The notes beneath the pieces are model-generated. The model had not been told where the DNA came from, searched no databases, and saw only the letters and a list, made by a program, of their open reading frames with translations. The position numbers and the translations under genes are program-made. This document shows, in pieces, positions 25,553 to 34,601 of a stretch of DNA of 64,000 nt. The stretch is taken from NCBI GenBank assembly GCA_018716625.1, contig DVJQ01000049.1, positions 1 through 64,000 on the forward strand. The letters run 5' to 3'. Source of the stretch: Candidatus Galligastranaerophilus intestinavium (GTDB taxonomy: Bacteria; Cyanobacteriota; Vampirovibrionia; Gastranaerophilales; Gastranaerophilaceae). Within the stretch, counting starts at the first letter, position 1. The number at the start of each line of letters is the position of its first letter.

Positions 25553-26347
25553 ATGTCAGGACATTCTAAGTGGGCTAATATTAAACATAAAAAAGCTAAA
25601 ACAGACGCTGCAAAGGGCGTAAGTTTTGCTAAATTTTCAAGAGAAATAATAATTGCCGCAAAAATCGGCGGCGGTGATATTAACGGCAACTTTAGGCTGA
25701 GAACTGCTGTTGAAAAGGCAAAAGCGGGCGGTTTGCCAAATGATACTATTAAAAGAGCAATTGAAAAAGGTGCGGGCGGCTCAAGTACCGAAAATTACGA
25801 AGAAATTACTTACGAAGGCTATGGTGCAGGCGGTGTTGCAGTATTTATAGAGGCTGCAACGGACAACAGAAACAGAACGGCAGGGGACATTAGAAGCTAT
25901 TTTACAAAATTCGGCGGTAACCTTGGTGAAACAGGTTGTGTAGGCTGGATATTCGAACCTGTCGGAGAAATTGTAATAGAAAAACCAAAGGCTCCGGATA
26001 AAAAATCGAAAGAAGAAGTAAAAATGTTTACTTTTGACGAGCTTTTCGAGGATTGTATGGAATTTGACCCAAAAGATGTTGTAGAAGAGGACGATGAGTA
26101 CAAAATTACAACAACTGTGGAAAATTTCCAAAATACGGTAGAGGGACTTGAAGGCTTGGGTTACAAACTAAAAAGTTCAGAGCTTACAAGAATTCCTTCA
26201 AATTCTTGTGAAGTCAGCGATCCTGCAATTGTAAGGAAAATACTGCTTCTTTTGGATAAACTTGAAGAGCATGATGATGTGCAAAACGTATATTCAAACT
26301 TTGAAGCTGACGAAGATTTGATTAATCAGGTGAGCCAAAATCTTTAA
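25553..26347 (+). CDS. yebC: YebC/PmpR family protein
   Basis: A 264-residue protein starting MSGHSKWANIKHKKAKTDAA, the family signature, with GGLPNDTIKRAIEKGAGG and EITYEGYGAGGVAVFIEA. Members act as transcriptional regulators, and some as ribosome-associated factors that aid translation of proline runs. AAGGA lies about six bases before the ATG. Its last 26 bases overlap the convergent comEC end. Confidence 0.95.
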   Translation: MSGHSKWANIKHKKAKTDAAKGVSFAKFSREIIIAAKIGGGDINGNFRLRTAVEKAKAGGLPNDTIKRAIEKGAGGSSTENYEEITYEGYGAGGVAVFIEAATDNRNRTAGDIRSYFTKFGGNLGETGCVGWIFEPVGEIVIEKPKAPDKKSKEEVKMFTFDELFEDCMEFDPKDVVEEDDEYKITTTVENFQNTVEGLEGLGYKLKSSELTRIPSNSCEVSDPAIVRKILLLLDKLEEHDDVQNVYSNFEADEDLINQVSQNL

Positions 26348-28799
26348 GTTTTTGGTCAAAGTTTTCTACTTTGCAGGCATGGTTTTTGCATTTTGTAATT
26401 TTAATTGCGCCCAAGTCTTTTGTACTGTACGTGTTAACTTTGTATTTGCTTAAAATCTCAAGCGTGGTGGGGTTCGGGTGCCCGTATATGTTATACCCGC
26501 TTGAGATTATTGCATATTTTGGTTTGATTTTCCTTATAATGTTCTCGTTTATTGTGTCTTTTGCGCCGTGGTGTCCGACTTTTAATATGTCAATTTGATT
26601 TATATAATTTTCAATTTTACTAAATGCTAATATTCCCGAATCACCCATAAACAGTGCGTTTGCATTTTTTGAGCCGACAAGCGTGATAATGGAATTCTCG
26701 TTGTCTTTTCTGTCTTTGGGCAGGGGAGAATTTATATTTGCACAAAAAGTTTTTATGTAAAAATCCCCCTCCGTATATATTGTTTCGTTGGTTTTAGCTG
26801 CTGCATATTTTATGTTTTTCTTTTTTAAAATGTTTATTATCTCAATTCCTTTTTGTTCAACAGGGTTTAAATTTTGCACGTATACATTTTTCACTTTGAG
26901 GTCATTTAAGATATCTTTCGCACCGCCGCAGTGGTCTATGTCAAAGTGTGTAATGATAAGTATTTCAAGCTCTTTTATGTTTTTATCTTTAAAATACTCC
27001 TCCATAATGGTTTTTGCGTTTGAAATACCCCTGTAGGGTGCCATTGCGGTGTCTATTAGTATATATTTACCTTTTGGAGTTTTTAAAAGTATGGAATCGG
27101 CATTCCCTACATCAAAAGTTAAAATTTCAAAATCGTTTGCAGGAATTTGTATAAAAGTGCCAAAAAACAGTATTAGCGTGCATATTAGAGATATTGCAGC
27201 TTTTTTGTTTTTAAAATTTTCTTTTATGTTTTCGACAAGTAAAATCAGTAAAATCCAAAATAAAATCATCTGAAACACGCTTGGAGAAGGAGTTGTTATG
27301 ATTGAGTTTTTAAAGTTTGAGAAGAATTGAGATATTTTTACAAGGAGCACTAAAAAAGGATTTATTATGATATCGAAAATTACAATAATTTTATCGCCAA
27401 AGTAGGGAATGGTGCCTAAAATAGAACTTATAAATCCTAAAAAGCTTACTGCGCCTATAAACGGTATGGTGCAAAGATTTGCAAAAAGGCTCAGCGGAGT
27501 AAAAGTATTGAAATAATACATCTGAAGCGGTGATACGTAGAGTTGTGCGCATATTGGGACTAAAATCGCTGCAAGTAAAAACTTTGGCGAAAAAGTCATA
27601 AGAATTATTTTTGCATACCTTGGATAATCTTTTATTTTTGCAATGTATTGCCTGTTTTTCGTGTTTAATTTATTGCAAATCGGCTCTATTGTTACAATAA
27701 GTCCTATAGTTACAATAAAAGACAGTTGAAAGCCGACATCACAAAACATTTTCGGGTTAAAAAGCAGCATTACAAAACCTACAAAGAATATAAGTGCGAC
27801 AGGCTTTGACTCTCTGTCTATGAGTTTGCCTAAAAGTACAAAAAACAACATTATTGCAGCCCTTATAACAGGAGGCGGAAAACCTGTTGAGATTGTGTAT
27901 AAAATAACAAAAAATATGCCGCACCAGATGGATATAACATATGGAAGTCTGAAAATGTTTTGCGCCAAAAACCACCATATTCCAAATATAAGCGCTACAT
28001 TTAATCCGCTTGCCGCAAGCAAATGCAAGAGTCCCGAGTTAACAAAACTCTGTTTAATTTCATCGGGCGGGTTTATGGCCTCATTTCCAAAAACTATTCC
28101 TCCTAAAATTTCTATTTGAGGGCTTTTTATGTATTTTGAGTGTTTATTTATTATATCTTTTCTTGTGTTGTCGGTTTTCTGAAGCAGGTATCGCCAAAAA
28201 TCGTCAAGGGTTTTATAACTGTCTGCTTTAGATAAAATTTTGTAGTTTTTGCCCTCGACATAAAGTATTGAAAATGTATCTTTGTATTTTAAATATTTTG
28301 CATAGTCAAATTGTGAGGGATTAGTTGCGCTTTTAGGAGGTCTTAAATTGCCTGTTATGCCTATTTTATCTCCGATTTGTATATCCTTAAAACTTTTGTT
28401 TAAATCATTTATTGTAACAAGTGTTTTTGTGTTCCTCAGGTTGTATTTTTTATTTTTAAAAATTACATTTTCAACATCAAGATAAAATTTTGCCCTTGTT
28501 CCTTCTTTTGAGATTTGCGCTATGGATAAAACTCTGCCCTCGCAGTAGATGTTGTTAATTCTTATGTTACTGAATGAGTCATAGTCTTTGATGTTGTACT
28601 TTGTGTTGTAAAAGCCTGTACAGAATATGAGAAAAAGTAAAACCGCATGTTTTGGTTTGATAATTTTTATGAAAGACATTAAAATTGCACAAAATGCACA
28701 AAACAGCGCAAAAGCCTCTGTGTGATTGTACAAATTTGCGCATATACCAAAAACATAAAATATTGAAGTTGATACAATTAGAATGGTTTTAAGATACAT
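26322..28799 (-). CDS. comEC: ComEC/Rec2 DNA uptake channel
   Basis: An 825-residue inner-membrane protein. Two N-terminal membrane spans and an OB-like DUF4131 region (residues about 60-185) precede the multi-span competence domain (SGLLHLLAASGLNVALIFGI and PPVIRAAIMLFFVLLGKLID, about 225-510). The C-terminal metallo-beta-lactamase domain has ILIITHFDIDHCGGAKDIL. It carries single-stranded DNA into the cytoplasm during transformation, the C-terminal domain perhaps degrading the other strand. The ATG at 28799 lies in the loop of a 15-bp inverted repeat, and an in-frame TAG just upstream rules out an earlier start. No other competence gene is in the window. Confidence 0.93.
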   Translation of the reverse strand: MYLKTILIVSTSIFYVFGICANLYNHTEAFALFCAFCAILMSFIKIIKPKHAVLLFLIFCTGFYNTKYNIKDYDSFSNIRINNIYCEGRVLSIAQISKEGTRAKFYLDVENVIFKNKKYNLRNTKTLVTINDLNKSFKDIQIGDKIGITGNLRPPKSATNPSQFDYAKYLKYKDTFSILYVEGKNYKILSKADSYKTLDDFWRYLLQKTDNTRKDIINKHSKYIKSPQIEILGGIVFGNEAINPPDEIKQSFVNSGLLHLLAASGLNVALIFGIWWFLAQNIFRLPYVISIWCGIFFVILYTISTGFPPPVIRAAIMLFFVLLGKLIDRESKPVALIFFVGFVMLLFNPKMFCDVGFQLSFIVTIGLIVTIEPICNKLNTKNRQYIAKIKDYPRYAKIILMTFSPKFLLAAILVPICAQLYVSPLQMYYFNTFTPLSLFANLCTIPFIGAVSFLGFISSILGTIPYFGDKIIVIFDIIINPFLVLLVKISQFFSNFKNSIITTPSPSVFQMILFWILLILLVENIKENFKNKKAAISLICTLILFFGTFIQIPANDFEILTFDVGNADSILLKTPKGKYILIDTAMAPYRGISNAKTIMEEYFKDKNIKELEILIITHFDIDHCGGAKDILNDLKVKNVYVQNLNPVEQKGIEIINILKKKNIKYAAAKTNETIYTEGDFYIKTFCANINSPLPKDRKDNENSIITLVGSKNANALFMGDSGILAFSKIENYINQIDILKVGHHGAKDTINENIIRKIKPKYAIISSGYNIYGHPNPTTLEILSKYKVNTYSTKDLGAIKITKCKNHACKVENFDQKLKDFGSPD

Positions 28800-28820
28800 T
28801 TTCTAAAAACCATTCTAATT
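28776..28820. repeat. perfect 15-bp inverted repeat around the comEC start codon
   Basis: AATTAGAATGGTTTT at 28776-28790 and its exact reverse complement at 28806-28820 flank a 15-base loop. The loop holds the comEC ATG (28799-28797). In the mRNA the upstream arm is in the 5' leader and the downstream arm is codons 4-8. A second small hairpin (AATTTG/CAAATT, 28817-28832) abuts it and shares four bases. Confidence 0.9.
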
Positions 28821-28841
28821 TGAAATCAAATTTTAAACAAA

Positions 28842-29741
28842 TCAGTTAATTATTGTTACACCCATACTGCCTGTCGCAGAGTTTAAATCTTTGTAGTATT
28901 GACCGTCGGTATAGTACATTTCATCTCCGTTGTTGTCTTTAAAGATGTCCTGATAATATGTATTTCCGCTTGGTGAAGGGTAGTAAAAATTTTGCCCTTG
29001 CCCTTGTTGCGGCATTGTATTGTAGTAGGGTTGATTGTTCCAAATGCTGTTGTATGTATTGTTATTTGCGCTGTAGGGTTGATATTGCGGATATGTCATA
29101 GAGCTTATCGGTGGTGAAAAGCCTGTCATAGTGCCGGGGTTTAATCCGCCAAAAATATTTCTTATTGCATTTTTAAAGCCGTTTTGCGGCTGATATGGAT
29201 TTTGGAAATTTTGATAGTTTTGTTGTGCTTGTGCAAGTTCTCTTGATTGATTTTCAAGACTTGAGCTTGCTACTTTAAGGGTTTCTATTCTGGAGTTTAA
29301 ATTTCCGCTTTGATTTGCCCCAAGGACTGATTTTTCAAGTCTTTCAATCCTTTTTTCCATATCTTCGTTCTCGTAAGATTTATTAAATATTTTTTTCTCA
29401 AGTTGAGCAAGGGTTGAGCGCTCTTTTTTGCTTACACTTTTTTCATCAAGCGTATTTTCGATCGCTTCTACTCTTTGTGCCAGAGGCGAGTTTGAGTAAT
29501 CCTTGCGATAAAGTTTGCTCTCAAGCCTGTTTAGCCTTATTTCTATAGGCTCGTCTTCAAATGTTTTGTTAAAAACGAGCCTCTCCATTTGACTTATTTT
29601 AGGGTAGCTTGCACTGTTGGGTACAAATTCCGTACCGTCGGGGTTTCTGTATTTAATCTCGGGCAGTTTGTCTATTACAATTTCGCAAAAAGCGCACTGC
29701 ATTGAAAATATAAGCGTTAAAGATAAAATAATTTTTTTCAT
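28842..29741 (-). CDS. secreted repeat protein, unknown function
   Basis: A 299-residue protein with a signal peptide (MKKIILSLTLIFSMQCAFCE, cleavage probably near residue 19). Residues about 50-140 hold three diverged copies of a repeat reading roughly L-E-x-x-x-F-N-K-x-Y/F then R-x-x-R-L-E, for example ERLVFNKTFEDEPIEIRLNR and LEKKIFNKSYENEDMEKRIE. The rest is a Gln/Asn/Tyr/Pro-rich low-complexity region. It is predicted to be periplasmic or surface associated. There is no ribosome site; it lies 38 bp after another secreted protein and is probably cotranscribed. Confidence 0.75.
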   Translation of the reverse strand: MKKIILSLTLIFSMQCAFCEIVIDKLPEIKYRNPDGTEFVPNSASYPKISQMERLVFNKTFEDEPIEIRLNRLESKLYRKDYSNSPLAQRVEAIENTLDEKSVSKKERSTLAQLEKKIFNKSYENEDMEKRIERLEKSVLGANQSGNLNSRIETLKVASSSLENQSRELAQAQQNYQNFQNPYQPQNGFKNAIRNIFGGLNPGTMTGFSPPISSMTYPQYQPYSANNNTYNSIWNNQPYYNTMPQQGQGQNFYYPSPSGNTYYQDIFKDNNGDEMYYTDGQYYKDLNSATGSMGVTIIN

Positions 29742-29779
29742 AACTAAAGGTTATTGCGAAAAAAAATATTTACATCACA

Positions 29780-30505
29780 CTATTGGGCATTGCCTATCTC
29801 GAATATTGTTTTGTCAATTTCACTCAAAAGCGCCTGTGATTTTATTTTTAAGTTGTCTGCACTGTAAGCACTGTCTTTTAGCGGCATGTAGCGTGAGTAA
29901 AAGTTTGCATCGTATTTTAGATTACCCAAAATTTTTGCACTGTAGTTAACATGTCTTATTGCATAATAGCTGTTAGATTGGGCATATGCAGTATTTTGGT
30001 ATTTTTTTTCAAGGTTTGTCGTCTGCAAATCCAATACATTTACATTTGCGTTAAAAAATTGTATTGACGCATTGTCAACTACACACTGCTTAAGTCTTTC
30101 AAGAGTTTCTTTTATTTTGACAAGGTCATTTACATAATCTGACGTTTTTTCCTTTTTTATTATTACATCTAAAAACAGCGGGTCATCCAAAGGCGCATCC
30201 AATAAAAGCCCGTCTTTCAAGTCTTGCTCGCTGTATTGTTTTTTTGGGATTGTGTCGTCAGTTTCCCTTTTGTATTCAAAATCTTGCCCGATATTTGGCA
30301 AATTCCCGTAATAACCCTTGCCCTCAAGATTTACCTCGGTTTTTTTATCTCTTTTAAAAAAGCTTTTAATTTTATCTAAAAGACTTTCTTTTTTAACTTG
30401 GTTGTATGTGCCGTCAGGATTAATTAGAGTAGCGTTGTCTGCACAAAACGCGTTAGGTATGGTTGTGAAAATAAGTATAAAAATAATTAAGAATATCTTT
30501 TTCAT
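29780..30505 (-). CDS. secreted protein, unknown function
   Basis: A 241-residue protein with a signal peptide (MKKIFLIIFILIFTTIPNAF, cleavage near ADN). The mature part is polar, with a basic stretch KSFFKRDKKTEVNLEGKG and a C-terminal helical half. No domain is recognised. The start looks leaderless: TATAAT (minus strand, 30517-30512) ends six bases before the ATG. It is the first gene of a pair with the repeat protein at 28842, and both carry similar signal peptides and the phrase N-P-D-G-T near the N-terminus. Confidence 0.75.
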   Translation of the reverse strand: MKKIFLIIFILIFTTIPNAFCADNATLINPDGTYNQVKKESLLDKIKSFFKRDKKTEVNLEGKGYYGNLPNIGQDFEYKRETDDTIPKKQYSEQDLKDGLLLDAPLDDPLFLDVIIKKEKTSDYVNDLVKIKETLERLKQCVVDNASIQFFNANVNVLDLQTTNLEKKYQNTAYAQSNSYYAIRHVNYSAKILGNLKYDANFYSRYMPLKDSAYSADNLKIKSQALLSEIDKTIFEIGNAQ

Positions 30506-30511
30506 ACATAA

Positions 30512-30539
30512 ATTATACTTTTTATTTTAAAAAAGACAA
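30512..30539 (-). promoter_or_regulatory. promoter for leaderless secreted-protein operon
   Basis: TATAAT at 30517-30512, with TTGTCT at 30539-30534 as a possible -35 sixteen bases upstream. The expected transcription start falls on the ATG at 30505. Confidence 0.45.
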
Positions 30540-30547
30540 AATTTAAA

Positions 30548-30566
30548 AAGCGGCAATATGCCGCTT
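30548..30566 (-). terminator. intrinsic terminator after the 30631 gene
   Basis: AAGCGGCA (30548-30555) pairs with TGCCGCTT (30559-30566). On the minus strand the stem is followed by TTTTTAAATTTT. It lies just beyond the possible extended stop at 30595. Confidence 0.75.
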
Positions 30567-30630
30567 AAAAATTCTTTAATTAAACAGTTTTGAGTTATTC
30601 TTCAGTATTTTGATTGTTTTGAGCAACTTG

Positions 30631-30951
30631 TTAATTTTGCGCTGCTGCTTGATCAGCTTTTGAACGTCTTGTTTTGTTTACAGCCGCATCAACTATTGCA
30701 CCAAAACCTGTACCTAATGCAACAAACATTGCTGTGCCTAATGCATATAAGCCGAAATATTTACCCTTTCCTCCTAAAGAATTTGATACTAACTCTACAT
30801 TTTCTTTTTTAAACGCGCCTGCAAATACATCCTTTGTGAACATAATTGCAGGTAAGGCTACTGCTCCAATTTTTTTGCCACCGCTGAATTTGCTGTATCG
30901 ATTACCATTGTCTGTATAAGACGGTTTGTTTACTAATGACGATACGTTCAT
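30631..30951 (-). CDS. small lineage-specific membrane protein
   Basis: A 106-residue protein starting MNVSSLVNKPSYTDNGNRYS with FSGGKKIGA near residue 24, similar to the F-x-G tags of the large proteins at 8322 and 46855. Hydrophobic segments lie near residues 29-45 and 65-88. AAGGAG precedes the ATG. The tail ends Q-A-A-A-Q-N then TAA, but the same frame continues for eleven Gln/Asn-rich codons to a second TAA at 30597-30595, just before the terminator. This looks like a recently created early stop or a readthrough site. Function unknown. Confidence 0.72.
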   Translation of the reverse strand: MNVSSLVNKPSYTDNGNRYSKFSGGKKIGAVALPAIMFTKDVFAGAFKKENVELVSNSLGGKGKYFGLYALGTAMFVALGTGFGAIVDAAVNKTRRSKADQAAAQN

Positions 30952-31055
30952 TTATATTTCTCCTTCACTTCATAGTTAATGATAGTAGTATAAAAACTAA
31001 AAAAAATATTTTATTGACAGTGTATTGTGCTTTATTATAAATATTGTTACAAAAT

Positions 31056-31610
31056 TTAACAATGTTTCTTATTATATTTATTTTGAACATTTTGGATATC
31101 CGTTTTTAAGTATTCTTCAATACTTTCTGCGGCAATTTGTATGATTTTATCAAGTGTTTGAATTTCATCTTGCCTAAAGTTACCGAGGACAAAATTTTCA
31201 ACGGGCATGTTTTCTACAAGCGGACCGATACCGACTTTTAGTCTGTCAAAGTCAGATGAACCCACGAGGTTTATTATGGATTTTAGACCGTTGTGCCCGC
31301 CATCAGAGCCGTTTTTTCTAAAGCGCAAAGTCCCTAGCTCAAGTGTAAAATCGTCGCAAATTACAATAAAATCTCGAATGCCGAGTTTGTAAAAGTTCAT
31401 CAGCTCTACAACAGCGCGTCCTGATAAGTTCATGTAAGTTTTTGGTAAAAGATATAATACATCGCCTTTTTTGCCGAAAAATGATTGAAATTTTTCGCTT
31501 AGCGTAACATTATTTTTTTCAAGCAATTTATCGATTACCATAAAGCCTATGTTATGACGAGTTTTGGCATATTTTACTTCAGGATTGCCCAGTCCTATTA
31601 CAGCTTTCAT
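31056..31610 (-). CDS. pth: peptidyl-tRNA hydrolase
   Basis: A 184-residue enzyme that frees tRNA from peptidyl-tRNA dropped by ribosomes. The N-terminus MKAVIGLGNPEVKYAKTRHN carries catalytic His19. Further signatures are LLPKTYMNLSGRAVVELMNF, ICDDFTLELGTLRFRKNGSD and GHNGLKSI. AAAGG precedes the ATG. It stands alone between the small membrane protein and the divergent XRE-type gene. Confidence 0.96.
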   Translation of the reverse strand: MKAVIGLGNPEVKYAKTRHNIGFMVIDKLLEKNNVTLSEKFQSFFGKKGDVLYLLPKTYMNLSGRAVVELMNFYKLGIRDFIVICDDFTLELGTLRFRKNGSDGGHNGLKSIINLVGSSDFDRLKVGIGPLVENMPVENFVLGNFRQDEIQTLDKIIQIAAESIEEYLKTDIQNVQNKYNKKHC

Positions 31611-31714
31611 TTTTTACCTTTCTTTATATTCACCCGATAGAGTGTACTTTTTACTAATTAAAAAAAAGAGTTTTAGGGTTATCTGTAAAATATCATATTA
31701 GACGGAGTTGAATT

Positions 31715-32287
31715 ATGTCAATGAAAAATAAACCTATAGTAAATGAAAAAAGTTCACAAAAAGTGGCAAAATTTCTTGAAGAAAACAAACTTCACAAGAA
31801 AGATTTTGCACAAATGATTGGTGTTACTCTCTCTTATGTTTACAATTTAATTGACGAAACAATACCGTTTTCATCTCGCGCGACAACCCTTGAGCGTATT
31901 GCGACGGTGATGGATATAAGGCCTGAGGATTTTATCGAGTACCAAATTCCCCAAGATCCTCCTGTTTACAATGAAAATCTTGAGTTTTTAAAAGACACTA
32001 TTAAGCATAATAATCTTTCAACAGTTGAGTTTTTGAAGATGTTTGAAAGGAAAAAGCGCTTAAATCTTGTTGATATTTTAAGAGGCGCAAAACCTTTACA
32101 GATTGATTTTTTAGAGCTTAAAAACATATCAGACGCGCTTAATATGTCTAATGATGAGCTTTATGAGCTTTGGCAAAGAAGGCTTCTTGAGTTTTTGACT
32201 GATGGCGGTTTTAATGTAGAAAAGAACAAAAAGCTTGTTGAGGCAATGTTTAACGGTGCAAAAGAGTATGTAAAATCACAAAAGTAA
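31715..32287 (+). CDS. XRE-type helix-turn-helix protein
   Basis: A 190-residue protein. Residues about 10-68 form a helix-turn-helix (SQKVAKFLEENKLHKKDFAQ, then IGVTLSYVYNLIDETIPFSS). A second, weaker helical repeat of the same kind seems to follow (residues about 85-150). It is probably a DNA-binding regulator whose target is unknown. GGAG lies about six bases upstream of the ATG. It is followed after 96 bp by the LysM gene, which has its own promoter. Confidence 0.78.
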   Translation: MSMKNKPIVNEKSSQKVAKFLEENKLHKKDFAQMIGVTLSYVYNLIDETIPFSSRATTLERIATVMDIRPEDFIEYQIPQDPPVYNENLEFLKDTIKHNNLSTVEFLKMFERKKRLNLVDILRGAKPLQIDFLELKNISDALNMSNDELYELWQRRLLEFLTDGGFNVEKNKKLVEAMFNGAKEYVKSQK

Positions 32288-32323
32288 CATTGTAAATTTT
32301 TTTGTTATGTACTTGTTACATTC

Positions 32324-32353
32324 TTGACTTCATAATAACTTTTCAAATAACAT
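32324..32353 (+). promoter_or_regulatory. sigma-70-type promoter for the LysM gene
   Basis: TTGACT at 32324-32329 and TAACAT at 32348-32353 are separated by 18 bases. The expected start lies about 25 bases before the ATG at 32384, leaving room for the AAGAGG ribosome site. Confidence 0.45.
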
Positions 32354-32383
32354 GGCTAATGTAAAAAAAACTAAAGAGGTCAT

Positions 32384-32953
32384 ATGAAAAGTTCAACCTT
32401 ACACAGAGCGGGTTTATCACGTGAAAATATGTCAGCGCTTGAGAGTTCAAGATCGTTTGACTTGGATAAGAGCGAGTATTCCCGTTATTTAAAACCTTCC
32501 CCTGCAAAAACCTCTGAGTTAGATGTTCTTTGGAGGAGTGTCGGTAAAACAAATAACGATACACGTGTTACAAAGCAAAAAGCCCCGGGAGTTTACTTAT
32601 TGATAGGCTTTATTTGCGGTGCGGTGTTTATGAGTATAATTTTTGCTATAGCAGGTTTATCTAGTATTGCAAGTAATCAAAAGACAGAGGAAATTATTGT
32701 TCAACAGGCACCAAAAGCAAACGTTGCGGTTATCGGGCCTGATTCGGAGCCTGCAAGTGCTGCAGTTTCTGTTCCTACTGAAGAAAAATACGAAGTAAAA
32801 AGCGGTGATACGATAGATGGTATTGTTTATAGATTTTACGGAAAGTATGATACTAAAAAAATCGATGAAATTTTAAAACTTAACAATATCATAGATCCGT
32901 CCTCATTGCAGATAGGGCAAGTTATTTTAATTCCTTTGGAAACTCAAAGATAA
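32384..32953 (+). CDS. membrane-anchored LysM domain protein
   Basis: A 189-residue protein. About 70 cytoplasmic residues precede one membrane span (VYLLIGFICGAVFMSIIFAI, residues about 70-92). A linker follows, then a C-terminal LysM domain (EEKYEVKSGDTIDGIVYRFY to IGQVILIPLE, residues about 137-187). It should sit in the inner membrane with the LysM domain binding peptidoglycan outside. AAGAGG precedes the ATG. A terminator follows, so it is probably a single-gene unit. Confidence 0.85.
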   Translation: MKSSTLHRAGLSRENMSALESSRSFDLDKSEYSRYLKPSPAKTSELDVLWRSVGKTNNDTRVTKQKAPGVYLLIGFICGAVFMSIIFAIAGLSSIASNQKTEEIIVQQAPKANVAVIGPDSEPASAAVSVPTEEKYEVKSGDTIDGIVYRFYGKYDTKKIDEILKLNNIIDPSSLQIGQVILIPLETQR

Positions 32954-32982
32954 TAAACCTTTTAAATTTATGTAACAAAATT

Positions 32983-33012
32983 GACTCGATTATTTGTCAT
33001 CGAGTCTTTTTT
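32983..33012 (+). terminator. intrinsic terminator after the LysM gene
   Basis: GACTCGA (32983-32989) pairs with TCGAGTC (33000-33006), followed by TTTTTT. Confidence 0.8.
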
Positions 33013-33056
33013 GTGAGATTATAGACAAGGTTTTTTATGAATAGAGAGTGGATTTA

Positions 33057-34601
33057 ATGATTAGTCGACTATTTTTAGTGTTAACAACATTGTTTTTTGT
33101 ACCCCAAAAAGCCTTTGCATTGGGTGTAAATGATTATGTGGACAAATATTTTGCCCCGTTTTCAGACTCATTTTCAAATGCTGTTTTTGCATCCGTTACA
33201 ATTGCAGGCACAAAAGTACCGATTATAATTTTGTTTTTAATTTTATCAAGTATATTTTTTACAATTTACTTGAGATTAATCGGTATATGGGGTTTTAAGC
33301 ACTCTTTAAAACAGCTTTTTGGAAAATATCATAAAGAGCATGACAATGATCGCGATGGCGAAGTAAGCTCTATGGGCGCTTTTGCAACCGCTTTATCAGG
33401 CACGGTAGGACTCGGGAATATTGCGGGCGTTGCAATAGCAATATCTATAGGCGGCCCCGGAGCTATGTTTTGGATGATATTCGGCGCACTTTGCGGCATG
33501 GCTTCAAAATTTTTGGAGTGCACACTTGCCGTTAAATACAGAAGGTTTAATGCGGACGGCTCGGTATCGGGCGGGCCAATGTTCTATATTGCGCACGGAC
33601 TTACAAGAAAGGGTTTGAGATGGCTCGGGCAGCCGCTTGCACTTATTTTTGCGCTAATGTGCGTTCCGGGTGCTCTCGGCGGCGGAAATATGCTGCAAAT
33701 AAACCAGGCAACACAACAGGTAATAAATATTACAGGCGGAGAAAGCAGCTTTTTTGCGGCTCACAGCTGGGTTTTTGGTTTAATCGTTGCAATAATAGTC
33801 GGTTTAATTATTGTTGGCGGTATTAAATCAATAGCAAACGTTACATCTAAAATAGTTCCTGTTATGTGCGGAATTTATTTGTTTGCCGCAATTGCAATTA
33901 TTTTAATGAATTTTCAACACATCCCGCATGCGATATATGTAATAATAAAAGAAGCCTTTATGCCGCAATCTGTTGTCGGCGGCGTTATAGGTACAATTAT
34001 AATAGGATTCAGACGCTCGGTGCAATCTAACGAAGCAGGCTCCGGCTCTGCGCCGATTGCATACGCTGCTGTTAAAACAAATGAACCCATTTCACAAGGT
34101 TTTGTTTCATTGATGGAGCCGTTTTTGGATACGGTTATTATATGTTCTCTGACTGCGTTTGTAATTATTGTAACGGGCGAATATCTGAACTATCGCGAAG
34201 GTATAACAGGCGTAGAGCTTACTTCTGCGGCTTTTGGCGGAACTATTTCGTTCTTCCCCTATGTGCTTGCGGTAGTCATAATACTTTTTGCAATTTCCAC
34301 TATTATAAGTTGGGCGTATTATGGTCAAAAGGCTTGGAGTTATCTTTTTGGTGAAGGTTTTAAGCGTACAAAAGTTTACCAGATTATGTTCTGCCTTTTT
34401 ATTGTAATAGGTTCATGTATGAATTTGCAAAGTGTTATAGATTTTACGGACGCTACAATGCTTGCTATGGCGGCTCCAAATCTTATTGCAATTTTTATTC
34501 TTTTGCCTGAAATAAAGCAAGATTTGATAGATTACTGTAAAAAATATAAATTAATAAATCCTTTAAACAAAATTTGGTTTGGCGATGAAAAATCTTTTTG
34601 A
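33057..34601 (+). CDS. sodium:alanine symporter (AGCS family)
   Basis: A 514-residue inner-membrane transporter bringing in alanine, or glycine, with Na+. About ten membrane segments are visible. Family signatures include ALSGTVGLGNIAGVAIAISI, GGPGAMFWMIFGALCGMASK and GFRRSVQSNEAGSGSAPIAY. ATG 33057 is chosen over a GTG nine bases earlier because GAGAGTGG lies at ribosome-site distance. Its end overlaps the start of bioF by 17 bp. Confidence 0.94.
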   Translation: MISRLFLVLTTLFFVPQKAFALGVNDYVDKYFAPFSDSFSNAVFASVTIAGTKVPIIILFLILSSIFFTIYLRLIGIWGFKHSLKQLFGKYHKEHDNDRDGEVSSMGAFATALSGTVGLGNIAGVAIAISIGGPGAMFWMIFGALCGMASKFLECTLAVKYRRFNADGSVSGGPMFYIAHGLTRKGLRWLGQPLALIFALMCVPGALGGGNMLQINQATQQVINITGGESSFFAAHSWVFGLIVAIIVGLIIVGGIKSIANVTSKIVPVMCGIYLFAAIAIILMNFQHIPHAIYVIIKEAFMPQSVVGGVIGTIIIGFRRSVQSNEAGSGSAPIAYAAVKTNEPISQGFVSLMEPFLDTVIICSLTAFVIIVTGEYLNYREGITGVELTSAAFGGTISFFPYVLAVVIILFAISTIISWAYYGQKAWSYLFGEGFKRTKVYQIMFCLFIVIGSCMNLQSVIDFTDATMLAMAAPNLIAIFILLPEIKQDLIDYCKKYKLINPLNKIWFGDEKSF

